NCBI GenBank assembly: GCA_014925825.1
Contig: JACGCK010000387.1
Coordinates: forward strand, 1-29,785
Direction: 5' to 3'
Length of the DNA: 29,785 nt
Source: Pholiota molesta
Taxonomy: Eukaryota; Basidiomycota; Agaricomycetes; Agaricales; Strophariaceae
Position 1 is the stretch's first letter. Each line of letters begins with the position of its first letter. Below are positions 1 through 9,993 of the stretch, in pieces. A program made the translations under genes and the position numbers. The notes beneath the pieces were generated by a model, which searched no databases, was not told the origin of the DNA, and saw only the letters and a program-made list of their open reading frames with translations.

Positions 1-271
1 CTATTTTCGAAAATGTAACGGCCGCTTTCAGAAAATGAACATGTAACAAAATGAAGTTTTAATGGGCTCTAAAATGCAAAAAAAGCCTCCTTCTCATCGC
101 TGCAAATGCCCTTACAGCATTTTATCAAGTATTCTCGCACACCTAGACTGAGGTTATTTTTAGATGAAAATGAACTTAATTCATGTTCAGTAACGGTAAC
201 AATTTATTCTGAACATGTCAGCCAGTGAACTATGAGCGTAACGCGTAACATGGTGTGAACATCCGGTCGAA
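1..271. other. AT-rich segment with no gene
   Basis: This AT-rich stretch has scattered short words such as GAACATGT and GTAAC but no convincing reading frame. Similarity to the F-box family begins only around 280, so this sequence is what joined the truncated F-box copy. I cannot identify it; a transposon end is possible but there are no visible terminal repeats. Confidence 0.4.
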
Positions 272-757
272 ATGATACAGTACAACAGCAACAGCATCGT
301 GTCGTCGATCGAATCCTCCACGCATCAAATCCTCAATCTCCTCAAACCGCACCTCCCACCCCTCTCCCGCCTCGAAATATTTATCGACCGCTCTTCCTAT
401 GCCTTATTTCGTAAATCCGACTCAAACATCAGGCTCGTCAATGATATCCCTACCGAGATCGACTGTGCGTCCATCGACGCTGTCCTCGCGCAATACCCTC
501 CATCCGCGATTTCCACGATCGCCATTCGATATGGGATCAAGCTGTCGCGGGGTGTTGAGGCCGCGCCGGCGCTGGAGGCTTTCAGGCAGGACGGGTTGAA
601 TGTGTTGCGCGAGGCGTTCCCGCGTCTGAACGCAGGGCCGCGGCGGCGGGTGTATGACAGCGAGGTGTCGACGACGATGTCATCGCGGGTCAACATGCTG
701 TTTTACTCGGGATGTTTTCCGTCGCGTATAGCTCGGCGACACCTTGAAAGAGAGTGA
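272..757 (+). pseudogene. 5'-truncated F-box/LRR-like gene copy (fragment A)
   Basis: The reading frame from 272 matches only the second exon (C-terminal part) of the F-box family genes at 8494 and 16050. Shared landmarks are QILNLL.PHLPPL.RLEI, DIPTE.DCA..DAVLAQ.PPSAISTIAIR and LREAFPRLNAGPRRRVYDS. The F-box, the first exon and the intron are absent, and the sequence before about 280 is unrelated, so the gene was cut by a rearrangement. Near the C-terminus one base is missing relative to paralogues (around 700-715), so the usual ending MFSVEYTS is lost and replaced by an arginine-rich tail. It belongs to the type 2 group. It is followed by an antisense transporter remnant, the same order seen after the gene at 16050. 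Most likely non-functional. Confidence 0.8.
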
Positions 758-969
758 TATATGGCGGGCGACCGTGGCGCATATCAGTGAGGAAATGTGA
801 TGCCCGTACTGCACACGAGGGCGGAAGGAAATTTGTATTGCATTTGCTGAATGGTGTCACTCGTTAAATAGAAATAGAACTCAAAGCAAAGGTTTGACTG
901 TGCACAAAGGTGCAAGGTTCAAGTTTCATTTCAGAAATAGCGCTCATGAGAGAGGAAAAGTCAACTGCA

Positions 970-1060
970 CAAGCCCCTTCACTTCCGGCAGCAGGAGGGT
1001 GAACACTACACCAAAAAAAAAATAGAAATAAAACAGAATAGAACAGCATCAGTATGCGGT
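970..1060 (-). pseudogene. Remnant of PHO84-like transporter last exon
   Basis: Read on the - strand, about 1011 down to 973 matches the start of the last exon of the intact transporter at 23555-26131 ([11 protein letters not shown], reached after an intron ending in TAG). The adjoining 1012-1060 resembles the degenerate intron sequence before the same exon in the remnant at 18016-18110. Nothing longer survives. It lies just downstream of a truncated F-box gene, in the same relative position and orientation as the larger remnant at 17680-18870, which supports descent from the same module. Confidence 0.65.
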
Positions 1061-1216
1061 CCACTTTGATTTCAGCGCCGCGTGACCCGCATTTTCTGCA
1101 ACAGATTTTTTTAGAATCTCAAAGTTGGTCAAAGTAAGAAAATTAGATCGCGCTAATGAAAATATATTGCGTTTTATGTAGAGAATGAATGCCATCATTT
1201 CCAAAGTAGACATACG

Positions 1217-2285
1217 TTATATTCTCAGCAAACGCGAAAACTGTCCTGTCAAATCCGTGAAATAACCCTCGATCTGCGGCATCTTCGCCAACCCACAAGA
1301 CCTGCTCTCCAAATGCTGAATGAACCCTGAAACCACCTTGAACTGCACGTTGCATTTCGGGCATTTGAACGCGTCCTCGTCGTGTGCCGCAGAGTTCAAG
1401 TGGAGGTCGAGCGCGCGGAGCGTGGCGAATGTCTGCGCGCACTCGGGGACGGCGCATTCATATGAGCGTCCGTTGAAGGACGCCTCCGTCGCGATGTAGG
1501 TGGTGGCGGCTTCGGCAGTGGTGGACGTCGGTGGGCCCGTGATGCGGTTGAGCGTGATGTTCGGGACGATGTCCATGGCGTGGATTGCGGCGGTGACGTG
1601 GTGGCGGGTGATCTTGTGCGTGCCGGACTCGATGTGGTGCGCGACGGAGGACGCGCACTTGAACTTGGCGTCGCAGAACGGGCACGCGTGATCGCGCGCG
1701 AGATGGACGACGGAGTCTTTGTGCTGGAAGCAAGTATTTTAGATCGTGAGAATGAGATCGTGGAAGTTTAGGTAGGAATGGTGTGTGTGGACGAGTACCT
1801 GGAGAAGGCCGTTGCTGGTCCCGAGATCGCGAGAACAGGTGAAGCACCAGGCGTGTTTCTTTTTATTCTGGAGGTGAGCGTCCATGGCTTCCGCGCTTTT
1901 GAGCCAGAGGTTGCAGTCTTGGCAGTAGGCTGTGTACTCTGAGTTGTCTAATGTCATCGACATCTCTGAGAAACTCTCCGCAATCTGAGCGATGGTAGCA
2001 CTGTCATCGCGTCCATCGACGATTGCAGCCGGGGTTGTCGGCGAGGAATCATGGGGACAAGAGAGTGTATGCTACAAGACAAGAAGTATAGGTCATCTAG
2101 CGCGAGCGGAGAGAGGGGTATCGACGAACCGAAGCTAGTTCTTTTGATGATGGAAAGTGAACTTTGCACGGTTCGCAGATGAAGGCGACCGTCGCGTGTT
2201 TGTGGTTCCTACAGTGCGACTTTCGGTACCTGACCAAGGGAAAGGTCATTTCACAGGAAAGACAGGTCTCGGGTGTCAAAATCAT
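1217..2285 (-). CDS. C2H2-type zinc finger protein, 311 aa, three exons
   Basis: Exons are complement(2285..2130), complement(2071..1799) and complement(1723..1217). The introns of 58 and 75 nt have GT..AG ends and both are phase 0. The start ATG lies in a good context (GCCACCATGA). The 311-aa product carries seven C2H2 or C2HC fingers: C8/C11/H24/H28, C37/C40/H53/C57, C102/C105/H118/H125, C128/C131/H144/H150, C157/C160/H173/H179, C233/C238/H251/H257 and C264/C267/H280/C286. Fingers 2 and 4 are completed only by splicing, which supports both introns. A non-finger segment (about 182-210, including HAMDIVPNI) separates fingers 5 and 6. Such proteins usually bind nucleic acid, but no target can be read here. 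The gene sits between decayed transporter and F-box pieces yet has no stop or frameshift. A partial paralogue of its third exon is fused to transporter debris at 5427-5550. Confidence 0.85.
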
Positions 2286-3328
2286 GGTGGCAGTTGAGTT
2301 CGTGTTACGAGGCTGCCAAGAGTATAGGGCGGTTGGGATAGGAATGAAGGGTGGTGAGTTTCTTTTCGTCTGGACGGCTTAAGAACGTTCTGTCTTTGTT
2401 CCCACATATGGTTCTAAGAACAACTTCCTTTGATCCTTGAACTCTTATTCTTAGCTTTAGATTTCATTCGCATTCACTTTTTTATGAGATATGTGCTCTC
2501 GACTCTGACTATATGATCAAGCCAAATGACATCTTATTCTCTGAATAAGTAAGATACAAGCTAGCGACGAAATGTTTATATCCAGTAACCGTTTAATCCA
2601 AATAATACACTGTCTAATAATCAGTGTTCTTATCTCGTATCCGCAAGCGCGAAGATAGTTTAATTGACAAAGGAACACGTTTTTCCGTGCCTGCCGCCTG
2701 CAGGAGCGTACATGTGTAGGCATCGTTGCAAAGCAATTTAGGTACAGGTCAATCCGAAAATACGCTTACTGCGGACGTGGATGCAGACGGCTTCAGATCC
2801 TCTGGCACCTTCCAATGCGAGGGCCTGTTCAGTGTTCTCGCGCGCTGGCCTCGATCCCACGGTCCAGCACAACATCAGCCTCGCGGTCAAGAGCCAATCG
2901 CCATCTAATACAACCGTCAATGACGTCGCCTCATCCTCTTCACCTCGCTCTCATGTCTTACAAATGAACACTCATAGACTGCTCTACCCTCACGTCTACA
3001 TGGTCGTTTCAAAAAAAATCATTTCGGCCGGCTTATTGAAGGTGTGCCTTCGATCCTCTATCCTCACCGCGTTCGAGGAATCGAGCGCAATCCACGTCCA
3101 CATAGACCCCATCCCCAGTATCCATGTATGTGCAAAATACTTGTACCCATACAGTTGATGGGCAAGCTGCTTTTAGGGTGTTTCCTCGTTGCTTTCAAAT
3201 ACCATGCGGTATGGAGGTGGGGCGCGGTGTCCGTTTAATTGCCCCTCCAGAGTCTATTTTGGGCTGCACGTCCGAAAAAATGAGTACGAGCGAGGAAAAT
3301 GGTACTGCATACACGGAAATACATTTCT
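2286..3328. other. Intergenic stretch, no supported gene
   Basis: Upstream flank of the zinc-finger gene followed by mixed-composition DNA. Open frames of 60 to 125 codons occur at 2726-3240 on both strands, but none has recognisable motifs, a plausible start context or splice structure. No paralogous copy of this stretch was noticed in the window. Confidence 0.45.
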
Positions 3329-4990
3329 TACAAGACCAAGAGAGGCATCCCAAGCAAGATATATATATCACATAGCATTCAATTATAAGTGGTGCTTCGC
3401 TCCTCCCGTTTTCGATACAGGTACATACCTAACCCTACAGCCCTCACTCTCCCCTCGCGCACTGATCCCCCGCCATCCCCGCCCGCCCAACCCCCAGTGC
3501 GGCAGCATGCAACGAAGTATCGTCCATCCTCGTCATCCGCACACACCTACGCGCTGAGATAGATGGCGCCGAACGGCGGCTGGCTGCCTAGTGTGTGGGG
3601 ACGGACACTAGACGGAGGGCGGGCCCGCGTTCTGGACTGCGCGCATGTCGCGGGATCTCGTGCGCGAGGACCGCGTCCGGGTCGCAGCCCCAGATGGAAG
3701 AGCAGGAAGAGAGAGAAAGAGAGAGAATCGTACTAGCGCCGACCATACAGCACCCGCAAAAGAAAAGAGCCACACAATCTGAGGCCATCATCTATGCGCC
3801 GCGCTGATGAGACCGGGCGAACGTACGTACGCAGGCGGTGGTGGCGTTCGAAAGAGCATTGGAGGCGCTCGCAGCAAACGACGAACGCAAACGCAACGCG
3901 GGCGTGCCCAGCGTGCCAGTGAGCGGCGCCCGCTGTTCGCGCGGACAGAGAGTAGAGAGCAGCGCCGGGGGTCAGGCGATGAGGTCGAGACGTGCGTTGA
4001 AGGAAGGAGGTATGGAACTGCGCATGGAGTTCCGCCAGCGGTTGCCCCCTGCACCTGGATGTACTTCTGGCGCAGAATCTCGGTCGTCGGTGCAGAGGCG
4101 GAGTACACCTAATGGGTGGCATCGCGCATCGGCGCTGGCGCCTCGAAAAGAAAGATAGGTATCACGAACCCGGCATGAACCCGGCATGAGCCCGCCCACA
4201 ATGATAAGTAGTGATCCCGCCGGCGTACCCGATCTGCTGGAGCATGCCGCTTTGGTTGTGTTTCTGACGCCGGAGAAGCTGTGTGATGAGCCAGTTGGGA
4301 GGGATTTGGGGTGTAGCGAAGGTGGGAGACTCGCGTGATGGCGAGGTTCCGAGGAGTGATTTGAAGTGCCTGCGGCGGGTGTGTGCATAGATTAACATTA
4401 ACATGCCATCTCACTCAAAACGTAAACGGAAGAGAGAAATACAAACTCAGGCGGCGCATCGCCCTCGGCCTCGCCCTCCCGCGCATCGCGCTCTTCTGAG
4501 GAAGTCATCCTAGAGAACTTCTCCGCCTCAATGTCAGCCTGGGCCTTTGGTTCAGGAACGTGCATTGTCGAGGTGTCCCGCTTCTCCTTCTTGCGCTCCT
4601 CGGCGCGCTGAGCGCTTTACGTTGAGTTTGACGACATCGTCGGGCACCTCGGCGTCGCACTGGGCCTGCTTTACTTCCAGGTCCGCCTTGTAGCACGTAG
4701 ATTCCGGGAGAATGAGGCTTTGGTTGAGGGCGCCGAACCGGGACGAGGGATGGCGATGACGATACGCCAGACTGTCCACACAGACATTGGGGTGATATTA
4801 TGGGGATAACAAGGGATGTGAAATGTACCACGTCGGCCTTGGAAGTATGCCCTGCCTCCCTAATGCCCTTGTCGCATGCTAGCACGATCATCGCGACGCG
4901 ACCGCCCATGACGTCGGTGCGTTCGCAATCGTCCAGGTGGGCCACCAGTGAATCACGGCGCCGGGTCCACTGATGGTGTGTTCACGCCAT
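3329..4990 (-). pseudogene. Degenerate PHO84-like phosphate transporter copy (remnant 1)
   Basis: On the - strand, successive pieces match the intact transporter at 23555-26131 in order. They are KGIREAGHTSKAD (about 4875), LPESTCYKADLEVKQAQ (about 4700), the acidic loop (about 4500), RRHFKSLLGTS then MLQQIGYAG (4390-4210), the TIEIL.QK.IQVQG segment (about 4070), and the C-terminal GCCMVGA...DPDAVLAHEI (3750-3620). Reading frames shift repeatedly and stops occur. Intron-like sequences remain. The region between the GANTTTY and FFGCCM segments is largely deleted, as in the copy at 10595. The first half of the transporter is missing. 3329-3587 matches the 3' flank of the intact gene (complement of about 26132-26410), so this is a genomic duplicate, not a retrocopy. 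Confidence 0.85.
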
Positions 4991-5230
4991 GAGACTGTCG
5001 GGAGATGGGAGGTGGATGGCTGGTATAGCTTGAACGATGGGGAGTGGACGGATGCGCGTGTCGTCGAAGACAAAGACTTCGACCAGCTGCAATGTGTGTA
5101 TCAGTGGGCGGCGCCAAACAACGGAATCCGCCGGCACCTCCGTGCCTTGCGCCAACCCAACGCCAACCTCGCGCACACGCATGTTGATCATGACCGCCGC
5201 TTGTAAGTACTCGAAGCAATAACTTCATCC
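4990..5230. repeat. Conserved block shared with 12090-12350
   Basis: This 240-bp block lies on the 5' side of transporter remnant 1, and a diverged copy lies at 12090-12350 beside remnant 2. Shared landmarks include GTGGGCGGCGCCAAACAACG and GAGGTGGATGGCTGG. I could not match it to the intact transporter. It reads open on both strands: + strand 4973-5206 (77 codons) and - strand 5191-4982 (69 codons). It may be a fragment of another gene that travelled with the remnant; the coding strand and identity are undetermined. Confidence 0.55.
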
Positions 5231-5242
5231 GCTCTTAAGTCA

Positions 5243-5430
5243 AGATTTGACAAAATAATACACACTTATGAGCTCTATGTTTCCGATGCCCACGCAACGC
5301 TTGTATTCTAATGCTATATTCAACACTACCCTAATAAGACAAATTTAAGAATGCACGCGGGTTGTCACGGATGTATCTCCACATCCGCGCAATTTTTGTC
5401 GAACTCTAGATTATATTTTCTGATATTTAA
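5243..5430. repeat. F-box upstream flank, copy 1 of 3 (truncated)
   Basis: Runs from ACAAAATAATACACACTTAT to about ATTATATTTTCTGATATTTA. Diverged copies at 6205-6420 and 13495-13710 lie upstream of the F-box genes at 6566 and 13885. Here the flank breaks off at about 5430 and continues into zinc-finger-derived sequence instead of an F-box promoter, marking a rearrangement breakpoint. Confidence 0.75.
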
Positions 5431-5830
5431 TCGGTGGTGGTAAAGGACGTCGGCGGCCCCGCGATGCGCTGGAGCGCGATGTTCGGGACGATGTCCACGG
5501 CGTGGATGGCGGCGGCGACGTGGTGGCGGGTGACCGTGTGGGTGCTGGACTCTTCAGAAAGAATGCGGCGCTGGTGGTTCAGTGTTTCGAAGGCAGGGAT
5601 GAGGGGCTGAGCGGGCATCAGTTTGGCGATCTCGTTACCTACGAAGGCAGCGCGCTGGGCTTCCTGTGCTTGCACGCGCGGGTTGTAGCGCGTAGATTCG
5701 GGGAGAATGAGGCGGTGGTTGAGGGTGTGCCGAACCGGGGGACGAGGGATGGCGATGACGATATGCCAGCAGACTGTCCACAGAAAAAATCAGGCTGACG
5801 TTATGGGGATAACAAAGGATGTAAAACGTA
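5427..5830 (-). pseudogene. Chimeric fragment: transporter loop exon fused to zinc-finger exon
   Basis: Read on the - strand, 5830-5787 resembles the intron before the transporter [11 protein letters not shown] exon. 5786 to about 5640 then encodes a loop-exon copy (LPESTRYN followed by QAQEAQRAAF and NEIAKL). A second, partial copy of the same exon follows (LIPAFETLNHQRRILSEES). At about 5545-5560 the sequence switches to a paralogue of exon 3 of the zinc-finger gene at 1217-2285 (THTVTRHHVAAAIHAVDIVP then ALQRIAGPPTS). The switch is in frame, giving an 82-codon open frame at complement(5427..5675). The two parents share GAGTCC-like sequence at the join, which suggests a microhomology-mediated junction. 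Expression is doubtful: no promoter or full domain is present. Confidence 0.8.
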
Positions 5831-5856
5831 CCATGAGTTTCCCATTTACATCGTGC

Positions 5857-6190
5857 AGAGTTGCTGACATTGCGTCGCAGTAACAAAAGCTCGAAGCCGG
5901 TCCTCTTCGAGGATACTCTACCGAAGATTTGGTAGATCCACTAAATAACCGAAAGTACAGTGTTCCAGGTTCCTCGTTCTTCCTTTCCATGCTTGTGGCT
6001 GGCCGTTGGTCAGAGCGATGAATGTAGATGAAATGGGTCTACCCTGCCAAATATCTTATGTCTGCGCTGGAAGAGACGCCCAATTTCGAGGGGATTGGCT
6101 TTAAGATATATAACGATCTGCGCAGTGAGATGTCCGCATTACGCGAATGATGTAAGGACATTGGATTAAACTACTGTTATTGAAGGGGAA
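5857..6190 (+). pseudogene. Internally deleted remnant of a third F-box/LRR-like gene
   Basis: This segment matches 12,675-13,480 at both ends. Shared pieces are CCTCTTCGAG..ACTCTACC near 5905, the block around GGTCTACCCT near 6035, and the tail from TATATAACGA through GATGTAAGG near 6105-6155. The middle, about 490 bp present at 12895-13370, is missing. The longer copy contains F-box-family-like coding traces, so this is taken as a more reduced copy of the same dead gene. It precedes the upstream flank of the F-box gene at 6566, as its partner precedes the gene at 13885. Confidence 0.55.
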
Positions 6191-6204
6191 CTCAAGATTA
6201 CATA

Positions 6205-6420
6205 GACAAAATAACACACACTTATGAGCTCTATGTTCCCGATGTGCCAGCAACACTAATGCTATACTCACCACGAGGCTAATAAGACAAATTTAAGAAT
6301 CCACGCGGTTTATCGCGGATCTTTCGCCACAAGCCATCCACCACCGCGCAATTTCTGACGCACTCTAGATTATATTTTCTGATATCTATTCACAAACATG
6401 TATCTACCAATCGCCATGAG
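6205..6420. repeat. F-box upstream flank, copy 2 of 3
   Basis: Matches 5243-5430 and 13495-13710 from ACAAAATAACACACACTTAT to the run ending CATGTATCTACC. It lies 150-360 bp upstream of the F-box gene at 6566. Retention in all three modules shows that the duplications carried several hundred bases of 5' flank. Confidence 0.75.
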
Positions 6421-6462
6421 AAGAGATTGGATTGCCTAGATAAACAGGGGGCGCGTATTTGG

Positions 6463-6520
6463 GCGTGGCAAAATCCATCATCCGAATTTCGGCTTCAGGC
6501 AATCCTCATGATCGCACTCA
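6463..6520 (+). promoter_or_regulatory. Conserved F-box promoter module (gene at 6566)
   Basis: The module reads GCGTGGCAAA, then AATTTCGGC, then CAATCCTCATGAT, ending about 45 nt before the ATG. Equivalent modules occur upstream of the other three full-length family members (8404, 13784, 15948). The core begins 103, 90, 101 and 102 nt before their respective ATGs. Function is inferred from conservation in diverged paralogues. Confidence 0.5.
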
Positions 6521-6565
6521 AATCGTGCTGTTATCTAGATATCCATCATCATTTGGACACGAACG

Positions 6566-8066
6566 ATGTCAATCTTGGAGCCAAGTGCACTTCCCCTAGA
6601 GCTACTCGAAAGATTTATAGATGAAACCTTCCATCCCCAACTCTCTACTGGCACCCGATCCGAAAAGATCATCGACACCCAAACGTGCTCTTCCCTGGCC
6701 TGCGTCTCGCACAGCTTTCGCCAGCGCGTGAACGCACACCGCTTCTCTACCATATCCTTTCACAGGAGTGACCTGTCGCTTCATTATATCCACGCATTCT
6801 GCGATCTGCTGCGATCGGATGTGTGGGCGGCGCCGAGCGCGGGGCTTGCGCGCCACGTCCGCAAGTTGGTGCTGATCTTGGGAGAGAAGGATGGGCAGGG
6901 TGATATCGTTCCATATCGCGCGATCGACGACGGGTCGTTCACAACGATTATGAATACCGTATTTCGTGGAAGTGACGGTGATCCATCTGCGACGAACGAC
7001 TATACGCTGGCGCTGTGGGGGTATACGGAATGTCCGAACGACATCCTGATACACGACCCCGACTGGCTCAGCTGGCCGGCGCTCAACCCTGATTTCAGCG
7101 CCAACATCGAGCGCCTGCTGGATTCCTGCATCTCGAGGCTGGAGTTGACGTGGCTCGGGGCTGTTTCGCCGACGGTGCTGAAGAGACGACACGTGAAACA
7201 CCTCTACATGTCGTGTGTGTCCATTCGGTTGACGCCTCAACACCTGGAGGATTTTGACGTGTTGGGGCCGTGGAATCACCTTGAGAGCTTGGATATACAC
7301 AATGCCCACGTTTTCGATCTCATGGACCCAGAGACCGTGCCCATGTTGAAGACTCTGACGGTCAGCATCCTGGACCATGCAACGGCCGACTCACTTTCCG
7401 ACCGTTGGCAGCATTGGAACATGCTTGAAGACCTTACGCTCAATATTGACAACGGTACGTTGCTGCTTCTCCCACCCAGAACTGGAGGTACATTTGCTCA
7501 ATCAATATCACTGCGCAGAGCACATCTTTCCGAGCTTCCGCGTCGATTATAGGAATTTGTCTAATTTGAAAAGGCTGACCATCGATCTACGGCTTACAGA
7601 CTATAAAACTGTCCCTTCACCTGTTGAATCCCTTACAAATCAAATTCTCAATATCCTCGGGCCACACCTCCCACCCCTCTCCCGCATCGAAATAGTCATC
7701 AACAGCACTTTCCATGCCTTTTCTCGATATCAAGACGTCGGCCTCATCAACGATATCCCCACCATGATCGACTGCGCGTCCCTCGACGCTGTCTTAGTGC
7801 AGCATTCTCTATCCATGATTTCTACTATGACCCTTCGGTTTGGGATCTGGCTGACCCGCGGCGTCGGCGATGATGTGGAGCTGGAGAGGTTCAGGCAGGA
7901 CGGGCTTGCGGTGCTGCGGGAGGCATTCCCGCGGCTGACCACGGGCCCGCGCCGGAGGGTGTATGCCAGCGTGGTGTCGAAGATAGGGAAAGATCGGGAG
8001 CGGGCGAATGCGCTGCTGCACGAGGGGTCATTTTCCGTCGAGTATACCGAGGTGACACGTCGGTGA
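6566..8066 (+). CDS. F-box/LRR-like protein B (type 1), 478 aa
   Basis: Exons are 6566..7454 and 7519..8066, separated by a 64-nt phase-1 intron (GTACGT..GCGCAG). Splicing turns NIDN|EHIFPSFRVDYRNL into one frame, and all paralogues share this intron position. The N-terminus shows an F-box-like helix pattern at about residues 8-60 (LPLELLERFIDE...SLACVSHSFRQRVNAHRF). It is followed by weak leucine-rich repeat-like strands (HLESLDIHNA, MLKTLTVSIL, NLKRLTIDLRL). F-box proteins normally bind Skp1 and present substrates to an SCF ubiquitin ligase; the LRR-like part would be the substrate side. The start ATG (MSILEPSALPLE) is the one conserved with the gene at 13885. There is no signal peptide or membrane segment. 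It heads the B-C tandem pair, ahead of the gene at 8494. The target is unknown. Confidence 0.85.
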
Positions 8067-8403
8067 GATGCCCACAGTGGGCACGAGGGAGTAATGATAG
8101 TTGAAACTGCATTCAAGTTCGTCAGAGGATGTAATTTGTTATTTGGAATGTGAATATGAGATAGAGCTTGAGAACTTTTCGCCCACCACAATCTCAGTCA
8201 CCGGTGGACGATGACTGCAGAGCCTTCCCAAACAACACAAAAAATGATTATTCAATCTTACCAATAATCATACACGTAGCCAGCAGTCCATCCTCCCTCT
8301 AAGCTTGAGCGCCGACATAACAAGGAGATCGCGTTGTTTTGGGGTATATGTATGGCAACGGTGTGCATCATTGGTGCAAGAGTTGGCTCAGCAGGCTACC
8401 TAA
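8067..8403. other. B-C intergenic region
   Basis: Contains the 3' flank of gene B and the distal promoter of gene C. Most of it is conserved with the region between genes D and E, including CAGTGGGCACGAGGG, ATCTCAGTCACCGGTGGACG and CTTACCAATAATC. The D-E version carries an extra GC-rich block of about 320 bp. No separate gene is seen here. Confidence 0.6.
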
Positions 8404-8457
8404 GCGTGGCAAACTTGTCCAATTTCGGCCATGATTACGATCCACATTGTCAGTGGT
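8404..8457 (+). promoter_or_regulatory. Conserved F-box promoter module (gene at 8494)
   Basis: GCGTGGCAAACTTGTCCAAT followed by TTCGGC and ATGATTACGATCC, starting 90 nt before the ATG. It is close to the module upstream of gene E (15948) and recognisably related to those of genes B and D. It lacks the CAATCCTC portion, so it is the shortest version. Confidence 0.45.
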
Positions 8458-8493
8458 CTATCTATCTGATTCCTTCATTCTGACAGCGCAACA

Positions 8494-9993
8494 ATGCCCA
8501 TCTTAACATCAAGTGAGCTCCCTATAGAGCTAATCGAGAAAATCATAGATGTGGCCTTTTATTCCCAACTCTCTACTGCCCCGCGCACCACATCCGAGAA
8601 TACGATGCTCGATCCCAGAGCACTGTCTTCCCTTGCCCTCGTGTCACACATCTTTCGCCAACGCATAAATGCCCACCGATTTTCAATCGTGTCCTTCCAG
8701 AGAACCGATAGTACACGGCCGCCACTTCCTTATATCCATGCATTCCTCAATTTGCTGCAATCAGATGTTTGGGTGGTGCCGAGCATGGGAGTTGCGCGTC
8801 ATGTCCGGAAGTTGGTATTGATTCTGGGTGAGATCGTCGACATGGACGGCGACCTGGTTCTATATCCAGCGACGGAAGACGGGTCATTAATTAAGATAAT
8901 GAATACGGTATTTCGAGGAGGTGAAGGCTACCCCGACTCGACGAGCGACTATACGCTAGCATTGTGGGGATTTGCGGACTGGCAAAGCGAAGTGATCAAC
9001 CCCGAATTCATCTCCAACATCGAGAGCCTGTTAGATTCCCGCGTTACGACGCTGGAGTTGAGATGGATCGATGTTGTTCCTCCGACACTGCTGAAAGGAC
9101 GACACGTTAAACGCATCTCCATCACGTATACATCATTTCGGTGTACTATGAATTCTCAACTCGTTCCAGAGTACACGGCCCTGGGATTATGGAACCACCT
9201 CGAGAGCTTGCATATACATAACGCGCCAGACTTTTTCCATCTCATCGCCCCAGGCGATATCCCTATGTTGAAAACACTGACGGTCACCCTGATGGACAGT
9301 TCAACGGCCAACTTCATTTCCTATCATTGGCGACATTGGACCGTGCTGGAGGACCTCACGCTCAATTTTGTCAGTGGTACGTTGACGCTTCTTTGAATCC
9401 GAACTAGAATTTCTTTGCTCAGTCACGATCACCGCGCAGAGCACATCTTTCCGCGCTTCCGTGTGAATTACAGCCATTTGTCGCGTTTGACAAGGCTTAC
9501 CATCAATCTAGTGCTCGTAAAGTTCGACAGCATCAGCGTCGTGTCGTCGATCCAATCCAACACGGACCAAATTCTCAATCTCCTCGGACCGCACCTCCCA
9601 CCCCTCACCCGCCTCGAAATATCCATCGAACGCGCTTTCGCCACAGCCTTTGGCCATCAAACGACCGGCCGCGTGGACGATATCCCCACCGAGGTCGACT
9701 GTGCGGCCCTCGACGCTGCCCTCGCGCAGCACCCTCCATCCGCGATTTCCACGATCGCCATTCGGTTCGGAATCAGTCTGGGGCGGGGGGTGGGGGCCGC
9801 GCTAGCGCTGGAGACGTTCCGGGAGGACGGGCTGGCGGTGCTGCGCGAGGCGTTCCCGCGGCTGAACGCCGCGGCGTCGCGGCGGCGGGTGTATGACAGC
9901 GTGGTGTCGAAAACACGGAAAGAGCGGGAGCGGGCGGATGTGCTGGAGTACTGGGGGATGTTTTCCGTTGAGTATACCTCGAGGACAATATGA
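8494..9993 (+). CDS. F-box/LRR-like protein C (type 2), 478 aa
   Basis: Exons are 8494..9376 and 9440..9993, with a 63-nt phase-1 intron (GTACGT..GCGCAG) at the family position. The product has the same length as gene B but belongs to a different subgroup, with an N-terminus reading MPILTSSELPIELIEKIID. The F-box-like region spans about residues 8-65 (SSLALVSHIFRQRINAHRF). LRR-like segments follow, including HLESLHIHNAPDF, MLKTLTVTLMD and RLTRLTINLVL. The C-terminus keeps the family blocks DIPTEVDCAALDAALAQ and AFPRL, then a charged K-E-R stretch before MFSVEYTS. It is intact, with no stop or frameshift. Its closest relative in the window is gene E. The likely role is an SCF substrate receptor by family analogy; the substrate cannot be inferred. 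Confidence 0.85.

Noticed and set aside
1..271. LTR or transposon terminus at the left edge
   Set aside because: Short words recur but no terminal inverted or long direct repeat, primer-binding site or coding remnant could be shown.
2726..3240. Small + strand gene upstream of transporter remnant 1
   Set aside because: Frames overlap on both strands, lack recognisable motifs and start context, and give no consistent spliced product.
6602..7378. 258-codon open frame on the - strand
   Set aside because: Antisense to exon 1 of F-box gene B; a similar antisense frame recurs in gene D only because the sense genes are paralogues.
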